Part shown: piece after piece, positions 51,823-59,217 of the stretch
How the letters are laid out: every line of letters starts with the position of its first letter
How positions within the stretch are numbered: position 1 is the stretch's first letter
NCBI GenBank assembly: GCA_020637055.1
Contig: JACJWR010000004.1
Coordinates: 186,001 to 250,000 of the forward strand
DNA: 64,000 nt
Direction: 5' to 3'
DNA from: Actinomycetota bacterium
Lineage (GTDB): Bacteria; Actinomycetota; Actinomycetes; S36-B12; UBA10799
Made by a program: the position numbers and the translations under genes
Notes under the pieces: model-generated
Databases searched by the model: none
The model's input: only the letters and a program-made list of their open reading frames with translations
Told to the model about the DNA's origin: nothing

Positions 51823-52776
51823 ATGGCGAGGTCCGCCGATGTACCGGACCTGGTGAGTCGGGCGCGCAACGGAGAACCCCGGGCGGTCGCCCGACTCATC
51901 TCGATGGTCGAGGATTCCTCGCCGCAGTTGCGCGAGGTCGCCGCTACCCTCGCGCCGCACGTCGGCCGCGCGCACATCGTGGGGTTGACCGGTGCCCCCG
52001 GCGTGGGCAAGTCGACGACGACTTCCGCTTTGGTGGCGGCCTATCGCGCCGCGGGCAAGCGAGTCGGGGTGTTGGCGGTCGATCCGTCGTCGCCGTTCTC
52101 CGGGGGTGCGTTGCTTGGGGACCGGATCCGGATGCAGGAGCATGCGCTGGATCCGGATGTGTTCATCCGATCTATGGCATCGCGCGGGCACCTGGGGGGT
52201 TTGGCATGGTCGACCCCGCAGGCGCTGCGCGTCCTCGACGGGGCCGGATGCGACGTCATCCTGGTGGAAACCGTCGGAGTGGGCCAGTCTGAGGTCGAGG
52301 TGATCGGGGTCGCCGACACGGTGGTGGTGCTGCTGGCACCTGGCATGGGTGACGGGATCCAGGCCGCGAAGGCCGGAATCCTGGAGATCGGCGATGTTTT
52401 CGCAGTCAACAAGGCCGACCGCGACGGCGCGGACGCCACAGCTCGGGAGTTGCGCCACATGATCGGACTCGGCGAGCGGCTCGCGGGAGCCTGGCGGCCA
52501 CCGGTGCTGAAGATGGTCGCCGCTCGGGGCGAGGGCATCGACGAGTTGGTGGCGGCCATCGAGAAACATCGCCTGTGGGCCATTGAATCCGGTGCCGGGT
52601 TGGTGCGTCGCGAGCGGCGTGCGGCGGAGGAGATCGAGGCGCTGGCGGTGGAAGCCGTGCGGCGGCGATTGGTCGCCGATCCGGCCGTGCTCGGTGGTTT
52701 GGCTGCCGATGTGGCCGCCGGCCTGGAAGATCCCTACCAGGCAGCCGATCGGTTGCTGGCGGCCGGCGGCGTCTGA
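51823..52776 (+). CDS. meaB: MeaB-type G3E GTPase, mutase chaperone
   Basis: A 317-residue P-loop GTPase of the MeaB/ArgK family. It has Walker A GLTGAPGVGKSTTTSAL, VDPSSPFSGGALLGDRIRM, switch region ETVGVGQSEVEV and guanine motif NKAD. MeaB protects and reloads B12-dependent acyl-CoA mutases with adenosylcobalamin. It starts 2 nt after the thiolase stop. Here it is not beside a methylmalonyl-CoA mutase gene. The decayed toxin island separates it from icmA, about 3 kb downstream. Confidence 0.95.
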   Translation: MARSADVPDLVSRARNGEPRAVARLISMVEDSSPQLREVAATLAPHVGRAHIVGLTGAPGVGKSTTTSALVAAYRAAGKRVGVLAVDPSSPFSGGALLGDRIRMQEHALDPDVFIRSMASRGHLGGLAWSTPQALRVLDGAGCDVILVETVGVGQSEVEVIGVADTVVVLLAPGMGDGIQAAKAGILEIGDVFAVNKADRDGADATARELRHMIGLGERLAGAWRPPVLKMVAARGEGIDELVAAIEKHRLWAIESGAGLVRRERRAAEEIEALAVEAVRRRLVADPAVLGGLAADVAAGLEDPYQAADRLLAAGGV

Positions 52777-52910
52777 GGTCAGACGGGCCCATCGGAGGCG
52801 ACCCAGATGGGTGAAACGCATCATCATGGTGATATCTCCAGTGTTGGGAAGGGAGCCTGCACCCGCGTTGGGCAGGCCAGCCCCGCGCAGGTATGGGGAA
52901 GTTCCATGGC

Positions 52911-52940
52911 AAGACCCCGCCAGCCACAACGGCTGCGGGG
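52911..52940 (-). terminator. Terminator of toxin module 2, copy of a 41-nt repeat
   Basis: On the minus strand CCCCGCAGCC pairs with GGCT(G)GCGGGG around loop GTTGT, followed by TCTTGCC. It lies 22 bp past the end of the 80-residue gene. The 41-nt block 52905-52945 recurs at 54097-54137 with two mismatches, the other copy terminating toxin module 1. Confidence 0.7.
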
Positions 52941-52962
52941 CTTCGGGGAGGCGCTGCTGCGG

Positions 52963-53205
52963 CTAGGAAATGCCAGCTTCGTCGAGCAAGTAGCCGCGGC
53001 CAAGCCGGCGGAAACTGGCCGCCAAGTTCGGGGTCGGCTGGTTGGAGGCCAGCCAGGCCCTGATGGCCTTGTCCTGGGTGGCGACGTCCGCGTCCAGCAC
53101 ACCCAACCGGTGCACCAGGAACTGAAGCACCTGAGGCGGGCGTGGCGTGCCGTCGTATGGGACGCCGATCATGTCGTCTCTTAGTGCTGGCGAGAGTTTG
53201 GGCAT
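52963..53205 (-). CDS. Small downstream protein of module 2, candidate immunity protein
   Basis: An 80-residue protein (MPKLSPALRDDMIGVPYDG...) that I do not recognise. Its ATG overlaps the last in-frame stop of the ADP-ribosyltransferase remnant (TGATG), and a terminator follows directly. This is the position and coupling of an immunity gene, mirroring module 1. The body is helical, with LQFLVHRLGVLDADVATQDKAIRAWL, and shows no signal peptide. The role is inferred from arrangement only; the gene itself appears intact. Confidence 0.5.
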   Translation of the reverse strand: MPKLSPALRDDMIGVPYDGTPRPPQVLQFLVHRLGVLDADVATQDKAIRAWLASNQPTPNLAASFRRLGRGYLLDEAGIS

Positions 53206-54020
53206 CACCACCACACCTCCACGTCAACCACCGGTACATCACCAGAGTAGTCCGCCGGCCTGGCGATGAGGAGGTTTGCGTCCGCTGGCATGAGGATTTC
53301 GCCTTGGTAGCGCAATCGCGGATCGCCGACCCCTGCGACCCAGGCTGCTGGGGATGTCTCGCGCAGGCGCACGCGCATCAGCAGCGGCCGGCTGCCGGAC
53401 GCAAACTCAGCCTCAGCGACCTTGCGCTTCAATGGTCGTAACCAACAGGGCCCTGGAGGCGGCGGAGCTCCCACGCTCGATGGACGATAACAACGTGGAT
53501 CAGTTGCGCAGGCCGCGGAACAGAGTGACTCCGGGTGTGATCCGTCCGAACACGAACGCTTCAAGCACATCGTCTAGCCCGTCTGGGGCCTGATCGCTCA
53601 ACCCGCGTAGGAATGCTGGATCTTCTCGTAGAACCGGTCGGTCTTCTGCCACTCCTTCAGCGCCGTGCGCTGGGCGCTTCGGTCAGGTCGCGCGCCCATT
53701 GCTCGAAGGCTGTGTCCATTGCGGCCATGGCGGGCGGCTCGACGGGCTCGGCCGGTGTCAGCAATGGACGGGTGGGGATGGCCCGCCGCTGGCGCCGCCG
53801 GTTTCCGCGACGGGCCTACCCGCGGCTACCGCTGGCTAGTTCCCGCGAGGTGCGCTTGCGGGTCGGGATGGTTGAGGCGCTTCAGTGACGCCGAGGTTGC
53901 GGTATTTGGACAGGTCGCAGCGGGCGCCTGCGCGGGGATGCTGGCGCCAGCGGACTGGACGGGATCGACTGCGAAGGCCAGCCACGGGAGGCCGGCAGGG
54001 TGGCTGAATCGGATGGTCAT
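53205..54020 (-). pseudogene. Degraded toxin module 2: ADP-ribosyltransferase-like tip with MuF linker
   Basis: It begins at an ATG (54020) with a GGAGGG site and reads MTIRFSHPAGLPWLAF. After a one-base shift it enters the linker DLSKYRNLGVT, soon ending in a stop. Further on, pieces in different frames resemble an ADP-ribosyltransferase exoenzyme: LKEWQKTDRFYEKIQHSY, then GRITPGVTLFRGLRN (the Arg motif, about 53512-53520), LLVTTIEAQ (STT-like), and AEAEFASGSRPLLMRVRL with RYQGEILMP (QxE, about 53298-53306). At least three frame changes and several stops show that it is dead. The family call is by motif order. Confidence 0.6.
53882..53923 (-). repeat. 42-nt linker repeat, copy 2
   Basis: A 42-nt block matching 54966-55007 at 39 positions. 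On the minus strand it encodes DLSKYRNLGVT, the junction between the phage head-protein part and the toxin tip. Its presence marks the start of the second toxin tip. Confidence 0.9.
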
Positions 54021-54102
54021 GCGAGTTTCCCTCCGTCACGGGGGATAGACGACGTCCCCATCACGGGGACCGGACAAGCATGTGAAGACATGCGGTCATG
54101 GC

Positions 54103-54131
54103 AAAACCCCGCCAGCCACAACGGCTGCGGG
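54103..54131 (-). terminator. Terminator of toxin module 1, copy of a 41-nt repeat
   Basis: On the minus strand CCCGCAGCC pairs with GGCT(G)GCGGG around loop GTTGT and is followed by GTTTTGCC, a better U-tract than the module 2 copy. It lies 20 bp past the end of the 87-residue gene. The enclosing 41-nt repeat is 54097-54137. Confidence 0.75.
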
Positions 54132-54151
54132 ACTTCGAGGTGTGGGGTCAG

Positions 54152-54415
54152 CTAGGCCAGCACCGGGTCGGTGCGGGAGATGCGGCGGCGGACTGCACTG
54201 GCGATGTCGCTCGGCGAGCGTTCAGGGTGGGTGTAGATGGTGCCGATCCACGTGTCGTGTGCAGCTGCCGACTCGAACACAACGATGGCGACGTAGACAC
54301 CTGCTTCGTCCTGGAACCAGAACTCGTCCGGGTCACCCGTGGGCGTCATGCCATGGGCGGCGGCGAAGGCCTTGATATCGGCGGCCTGCACAGTCAACTG
54401 CGACGGCTTGTTCAC
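54152..54415 (-). CDS. Small downstream protein of module 1, candidate immunity protein
   Basis: An 87-residue protein starting GTG at 54415, which overlaps the toxin stop by 4 nt (GTGA) and is preceded by AAGGGAGG inside the toxin gene. Its middle reads DPDEFWFQDEAGVYVAIVVFE, a small antiparallel-sheet pattern, then THPERSPSDIASAVRRRI. I know no family for it. Tight coupling to the nuclease-like toxin tip and the terminator right after it make an immunity role likely (inference). Confidence 0.55.
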   Translation of the reverse strand: MNKPSQLTVQAADIKAFAAAHGMTPTGDPDEFWFQDEAGVYVAIVVFESAAAHDTWIGTIYTHPERSPSDIASAVRRRISRTDPVLA

Positions 54416-55440
54416 TGCGGGCCTCCCTTCACCCAGTAGCACCAATCCTCACCCTCAGTATGACCGATCAGTAGCACGTGGTCCACCCTGTCGCCACGAC
54501 CATGGGAACCCATTGCACGCTCGAGTTTCAGCAAGAGTTGGTCGCGGGTCTGGTCCAGCACCTCGCGGCTATCGAAGATGACGACGTCTGCCTTCTCCGC
54601 GCCGTCTGCGAGCAGCTCGCTCCAGCGGGCCGCATTCGCGGACGTCGGCGTCTTCAGATCGACGGTGAGGCGAAGCGCATCCCAAACAGCGTCCGGTCGC
54701 CGCGATTCCCCGTGTGCCGCCTTCACGGAGCGCAGGAAGACGCCTGCTACACGGCGAAGGAATCTGGCGGCTGACTTCTCTTTCTCCAACTCGTAGAACT
54801 TGTCTGGCTTCCGCTTCGGAGCGACGTACTTGTGGCCCGCTGCAATTGGTTCCTCGTATCCGGGAGGTTCGGGGCTTCCCTCCGGCCGCTTGGCCCTGGC
54901 GGCGGCGTCTTGGATGCGGGCGACTTGGATAAGCCGTGGGGTGACCCATTCCAGTGGGGGGCGGGTCGGTGATGCCGAGGTTGCGGTATTTGGACAGGTC
55001 GTAGCGGTGTTCCCGGGCCTTGACCCGGTTGCTGACGGTGCGTGCGGCGTCGGCGGGGTCGGTGCGGATGTCGGTGCGGCGGTCGAATCGTGTTTCCAGT
55101 TCGGCGCGGCACTTGCAGTGGCGGTGGTAGTTGGACTTGCCGCGCGCGGTCTTCGCGGTGGTCTTCGACTTGTAGACGGCGCCGCGGGTGGCGAGCATGA
55201 GGCACCACGGGCAGGCGCCGGATTCGGGGACGCGGCGCCAGGCGGAGAAGCCCACAGTGTCAGCCGGCCAGGACGCGGTCGAGGGACACGTTGCGCATGG
55301 CCTCGTGGGCTTCGGTGCCGAAGATGCCGATTAGATAGTTCAGCCCGTACACCATGGCCTCGGAGACGTCGACTCCTTGGCTGATGCGCCACAGCACGAT
55401 GATCGGCGCCCGGCGCAGCGCGGGCGCGGCGGCCTCCGCG
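54412..55440 (-). pseudogene. 5'-truncated, frameshifted MuF/VG15-like head protein with nuclease-like toxin tip
   Basis: Three parts in three frames. Near 55440-55262, PIIVLWRISQGVDVSEAMVY ends in TGA. Next, 55255-54960 gives GACPWCLMLATRGAVY and YHRHCKCRAE, the Cys/His end of phage minor head (VG15/MuF-type) proteins, then YDLSKYRNLGIT. A one-base shift at a run of six G (54956-54961) enters the third frame: KFYELEKEKSAARFLRR, then RRPDAVWDALRLTVDLKTPTS (D...DLK) and KADVVIFDSREV, resembling CdiA C-terminal PD-(D/E)xK nucleases. The stop overlaps the candidate immunity gene. The first shift and missing 5' end suggest decay; the second could be real, programmed or an error. Confidence 0.6.
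54966..55007 (-). repeat. 42-nt linker repeat, copy 1
   Basis: Encodes DLSKYRNLGIT at the end of the head-protein part, four bases before the G6 tract and the start of the toxin tip. It matches 53882-53923 with three mismatches. Confidence 0.9.
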
Positions 55441-55739
55441 CCTCAGCACACCCCATCAGTCTGTGTACCGTGGCCGAGTGCCGTGCACGCACAGTGCGGG
55501 ATGCCCAAACCGTGGATGCGGCAGCCGTACCTTGACGCAGCCCAGACGCTGTTTTCCGTGCGCATGCCGAGCAAGACCAAGTACATCGTCCGCCGAAGTG
55601 AACGAGCCGCGATGCACTTCAAGCGTCGCTGTGTGCGGGCGTGCAACGTCAACTCACACGATCGCGAGGCACCTCTGCGTCGACACTGGCGAGCAACCAG
55701 GGGGTGAACGGTCCCAAGGCACCCTCGACGGTCACGGAC
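55441..55739. other. Gap between the phage remnant and icmA, no gene recognised
   Basis: About 300 bp with overlapping short open frames on the plus strand. One contains a Cys-rich stretch (CTHSAGCPNRGCG) and another KTKYIVRRSERAAMHFKRR. Neither has a ribosome binding site or a pattern I can assign. It may be leftover phage DNA. The last bases hold the icmA promoter. Confidence 0.4.
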
Positions 55740-55745
55740 TACCCT
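55740..55745 (+). promoter_or_regulatory. -10 box of icmA (leaderless)
   Basis: TACCCT ends six nucleotides before the icmA ATG, which has no ribosome binding site. This supports both the start choice and a leaderless mRNA. Confidence 0.5.
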
Positions 55746-55751
55746 GGGCCT

Positions 55752-57464
55752 ATGGATGCCGAGGAGATTGATCGCGGCCGGCAACGTTGGGCCCGCCGGT
55801 ATGAAGAAGCGCGGACCCGTGGCCGGGTCCGGGATGCCGACTACACGACCCTCAGCGGGTTGGAAGTGGCGCCGGTCTACGGCCCGCCGGCCGGCACCGC
55901 GTATCCCGGCTTCGAGCGCATCGGTTGGCCGGGCGAGTACCCCTACACCCGCGGTCTGCACGCGACCGGCTACCGCGGCAAGACCTGGACGATCCGGCAG
56001 TTCGCCGGATTCGGCAACGCCCGCCAGACCAACGAGCGCTACCGGATGATCTTGGCCACCGGCGGCGACGGGCTGTCCGTGGCCTTCGACATGCCGACCC
56101 TCATGGGTCGGGATTCCGACGATCCGCTGGCCCTCGGCGAGGTCGGGCACTGCGGCGTCGCGATCGACTCCGCCGCCGACATGGACGTGCTGTTCGACGG
56201 AATCCCGCTCGGTGAGACGACGACCTCCATGACCATCTCCGGCCCCGCGGTGCCGATCTTCTGCATGTACGTGGTGGCCGCCGAACGGCAAGGGTTCGCG
56301 CCCGCCCAACTCGACGGCACCCTGCAGACCGATATCTACAAGGAATACATCGCGCAGAAGGAGTGGCTGTTCGGCCCGGAGGCGCATCTGCGGCTGATCG
56401 GTGACCTGATGGCCTACGTGGATGCCGAGATGCCCAGGTACAAGCCGCTGAGCGTCTCCGGCTACCACATTCGGGAGGCCGGCGCGACGGCCGCACAGGA
56501 GTTGGCCTTCACCCTGGCCGATGGGTTCGCCTACGTGGAATTGGGGAAGTCCCGCGGATTGGACGTCGACTCGTTCGCCCCCGGACTGTCCTTCTTCTTC
56601 GACGCCCACGTCGACTTCTTCGAGGAGATCGCCAAGTTCCGCGCCGCCCGGCGCATCTGGGCGCGTTGGTTGCGCGACGTCTACGGCGCCACCGACGAAC
56701 GGGCCATGTGGCTGCGATTCCACACCCAGACCGCCGGAGTTTCGCTCACCGGTGCCCAACCGTTCAACAACGTCGTCCGCACCGCCATCGAAGCGCTCGC
56801 CGGCGTGCTCGGCGGCACCAACTCGCTGCACACCAACGCCCTCGATGAGGTCCTCGCCCTACCCACCGAACAAGCCGCCGAGATCGCGCTGCGGACCCAA
56901 CAGGTGATCATGGCTGAGACCGGGGTGACGAACGTCGCGGATCCCCTGGGCGGGTCCTGGTACCTCGAGGCGCTGACGGATCGAATCGAGGCCGAAGCCG
57001 AGGAGATCTTCGCGAAGATCCTGAAGATGGGTGGCGGCACCGAAGGTGTCACGCACCCGATCGGGCCGATGACCGCAGGAATCCTGCGCGGCATCGAAGA
57101 CGGCTGGTTCACCGGTGAGATCGCCGATTCGTCGTTCGCTTTCCAGCAGGCGATCGAGGATGGCCGCAAGCACCAGGTGGGCGTCACCGTCCAGACCGAC
57201 ACCGTCACCGAGCCGCTGGAGATCCTGCGGATCAGTCACGAGGTGGAGCGGGCGCAGGTCCAGCAACTCGCCAGCCGGCGGCTGGCGCGGAACGAGGAGG
57301 GGGTGCAGTCGGCGCTGATGCGACTGACGCACGCCGCCGCCTACACCGACGACAACCTGGTGCCGGCCATCCTGGATGCAGCCCGGGCCGAGGCGACGCT
57401 GGGCGAGATCTGCGGCGTGCTGCGCGACGTGTGGGGCGAATACCGCGAACCCGCTCGGATCTGA
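55752..57464 (+). CDS. icmA: Isobutyryl-CoA mutase large subunit (IcmA-like)
   Basis: A 570-residue catalytic barrel without a cobalamin domain, matching IcmA (about 566 aa). It begins MDAEEIDRGRQRWARRY and shows TIRQFAGFGNARQTNERY, LSVAFDMPTLMGRDSDDP and YIAQKEWLF. The two substrate-site residues are Phe84 and Gln202, 118 apart, the Phe/Gln pair of isobutyryl-CoA mutases; methylmalonyl-CoA mutase has Tyr and Arg. It would interconvert isobutyryl-CoA and n-butyryl-CoA with adenosylcobalamin. The B12-binding partner IcmB is not in the window. Confidence 0.88.
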   Translation: MDAEEIDRGRQRWARRYEEARTRGRVRDADYTTLSGLEVAPVYGPPAGTAYPGFERIGWPGEYPYTRGLHATGYRGKTWTIRQFAGFGNARQTNERYRMILATGGDGLSVAFDMPTLMGRDSDDPLALGEVGHCGVAIDSAADMDVLFDGIPLGETTTSMTISGPAVPIFCMYVVAAERQGFAPAQLDGTLQTDIYKEYIAQKEWLFGPEAHLRLIGDLMAYVDAEMPRYKPLSVSGYHIREAGATAAQELAFTLADGFAYVELGKSRGLDVDSFAPGLSFFFDAHVDFFEEIAKFRAARRIWARWLRDVYGATDERAMWLRFHTQTAGVSLTGAQPFNNVVRTAIEALAGVLGGTNSLHTNALDEVLALPTEQAAEIALRTQQVIMAETGVTNVADPLGGSWYLEALTDRIEAEAEEIFAKILKMGGGTEGVTHPIGPMTAGILRGIEDGWFTGEIADSSFAFQQAIEDGRKHQVGVTVQTDTVTEPLEILRISHEVERAQVQQLASRRLARNEEGVQSALMRLTHAAAYTDDNLVPAILDAARAEATLGEICGVLRDVWGEYREPARI

Positions 57465-57518
57465 CCCCCGGCCGACCGTCGGCGGCGCGAACTGCCGCGG
57501 TGATGCCAGAATGGGCCC

Positions 57519-58478
57519 ATGGCGACACAACCACAAGGACTGACCAATGCCGCCCTCAGGGGAGCGGTGGATCTCGGGGCGCTCGCACAGGCGCGACAGG
57601 CGCAGCAACAAGCAGCCAGTGGGGCCCCTGGTGGCGCCGGGACCGGTGCCTACGTCAAGAACGTGACGGTCGCGGACTTCGAGGTCGAGGTGATCCAGCA
57701 GTCCCTGACCGTGCCGGTGGTGCTCGACCTGTGGGCCTCGTGGTGCGGACCGTGCAAGCAACTCACCCCGGTGCTCGAGTCCTTAGCTGCCGAATACGAC
57801 GGGCGCTTCGTGCTCGCCAAGGTCGATGTCGACGCCGAGCAACAGATCGCCGCCGCCTTCCAGGTGCAGAGCATTCCGAGTGTTTTCGCCGTCGTGAAGG
57901 GTCAGCCCATCCCGCTGTTCCAGGGAGCCCTGCCGGCGCCGCAGGTGCGTCAGTACCTCGACGAGTTGTTGCGGGTCGCGGCCGAGAACGGAGTGACCGG
58001 GCGGGCCGTTGCGGATGTGCCCGCAGCGGCGGCGGAGGAGCCGGCCGAACCGGTCGACGACCCCACCGACGCCTTGTTCGACGCCGCCGGCGAGGCCTTG
58101 GTGGCTGGGGACTGGGACGCCGCCACGGCCGCCTACCAGCAGGTGCTCGCGGCGAACCCGGGGGATCCGGACGCGCAGGCCGGCCTCACCCTGGTGGCAT
58201 TGCAGCGACGGATCGACGGGATCGATCCGGTCGCTGCGGTCGCGGCGGCGGATGCCGACCCCGCCGACGTGCAGGCAGCTGTCGTCGCCGCGGATGTCGA
58301 GTTGGTCAACGGCGATCCGGCTGCGGCCTACGCACGCCTGGTCACAGCGGTGTCGCGGGCATCCGGCGACGACCGCGACGCCGCCCGGGCTCGGCTACTG
58401 GAACTGTTCGAACTCGCGCCGCCGGACGATCCCGAGGTGGCCAAGGCCCGGCGCGCGCTCGCGGCGGCGCTTTTCTAG
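57519..58478 (+). CDS. Thioredoxin-TPR protein (CnoX/YbbN-like)
   Basis: A 319-residue protein. Residues about 1-45 are Gln/Ala-rich. A thioredoxin domain follows with LWASWCGPCKQLTPVLE (active CxxC) and the cis-Pro region VQSIPSVFAV. Then come TPR-like helical repeats (LFDAAGEALVAGDWDAATAAYQQVLAANPGDPDAQ). This is the YbbN/CnoX architecture, a holdase that protects proteins from oxidation; actinobacterial members keep the CxxC. CAGAAT six nucleotides before the ATG suggests a leaderless start. It is convergent with gatD, with one base between stop codons. Confidence 0.9.
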   Translation: MATQPQGLTNAALRGAVDLGALAQARQAQQQAASGAPGGAGTGAYVKNVTVADFEVEVIQQSLTVPVVLDLWASWCGPCKQLTPVLESLAAEYDGRFVLAKVDVDAEQQIAAAFQVQSIPSVFAVVKGQPIPLFQGALPAPQVRQYLDELLRVAAENGVTGRAVADVPAAAAEEPAEPVDDPTDALFDAAGEALVAGDWDAATAAYQQVLAANPGDPDAQAGLTLVALQRRIDGIDPVAAVAAADADPADVQAAVVAADVELVNGDPAAAYARLVTAVSRASGDDRDAARARLLELFELAPPDDPEVAKARRALAAALF

Positions 58479-58479
58479 T

Positions 58480-59217
58480 TCACGCCGGACGGTTCCACGC
58501 CTCGCCGAGCACCGTGCGAAGGCGTTCTTCGCGCAGGGCTTCGACGTCGGGTTCCTCGATCGGCTCCAGCTCGCGCCCGATGCACCACCCGAGCAGCAGG
58601 TCGGCCAGGGCGGGGTTGCGGGCGAGGCCGGGGCCGTGCAGGTAGGTGCCGAGGATGTGGCCGGCCACCGCTCCTTCGGTGCCGTCGCCGTTGCCGACGC
58701 CGGCCAGCACCCGCGCCAACGGTTGCACCTCGGCGCCGAGGTGGGTGGCACCACCGTGGTTCTCGTAGCCGGTCAGTCGTGGCAGTCCGGGGATGAGCGA
58801 CTCGGCGGCGAGTTCGCCGACCGCCCTTCGCGGCAGTCGATCCGTGCGGATGTCGATCATGCCGAGCCCGGTCGCCGGTTGGCCGGTGGCATCCGGGAAA
58901 TATTCGCCGAGCAATTGGTAGCCCGCGCAGATGGCCAACACCGCGGCGCCGCCGGCGGCGGCCGAGGCGAGGTTGCCATCCGCGGAGATACCGCGGGCGG
59001 CCGCGGTCTGGGCCGAATCCTCACCGCCGCCGAGCACATAGAGGTCGCCCTGGGCCGGGATCGGTTCCCCGGCGGCCACTTCGATGATCCGGGCCTCCAG
59101 TCCATGCAGTGCGGCCCGATGTCGCAGTGCGAGCACATTGCCGGCGTCCCCATAGGTCCCCAGCAGGGCCGGGTAGATGGAGACGATCGTCACCTGTTCG
59201 GAGTTTGCCGAAGGCAT
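58480..59217 (-). CDS. gatD: Lipid II isoglutaminyl synthase, glutaminase subunit GatD
   Basis: A 245-residue class I glutamine amidotransferase of the CobB/CobQ-like GATase group. It shows SIYPALLGTYGDAGNVLAL, YVLGGGEDSAQ, nucleophile LAICAGYQLLGEYF (Cys), GYENHGG, and GTYLHGPGLARNP (His). It delivers ammonia to MurT for amidating the D-Glu of lipid II. The start is ATG at 59217, sharing a base with the murT stop (TGATG); GTG at 59220 is equally possible. Confidence 0.93.
   Translation of the reverse strand: MPSANSEQVTIVSIYPALLGTYGDAGNVLALRHRAALHGLEARIIEVAAGEPIPAQGDLYVLGGGEDSAQTAAARGISADGNLASAAAGGAAVLAICAGYQLLGEYFPDATGQPATGLGMIDIRTDRLPRRAVGELAAESLIPGLPRLTGYENHGGATHLGAEVQPLARVLAGVGNGDGTEGAVAGHILGTYLHGPGLARNPALADLLLGWCIGRELEPIEEPDVEALREERLRTVLGEAWNRPA

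Noticed and set aside
54098..54439. Plus-strand frames beginning MAKPRQPQRL (54098) and MARPRQPQRL (52906)
   Set aside because: The similarity comes from the repeated terminator block read on the opposite strand. The rest of the two frames are unrelated, and real genes run on the minus strand.
55255..55449. 5' extension of the toxin frame upstream of the linker as a single 345-codon protein
   Set aside because: In this frame the residues before the linker are low-complexity Pro/Ala/Thr, whereas the adjacent frame gives the CPWC and HCKCRAE head-protein end. The open frame there is a GC effect.
55463..55771. Cys-rich short frame before icmA as a zinc-finger or HNH protein
   Set aside because: No start signal and no HNH or zinc-finger spacing beyond a few clustered Cys; overlaps the icmA promoter.
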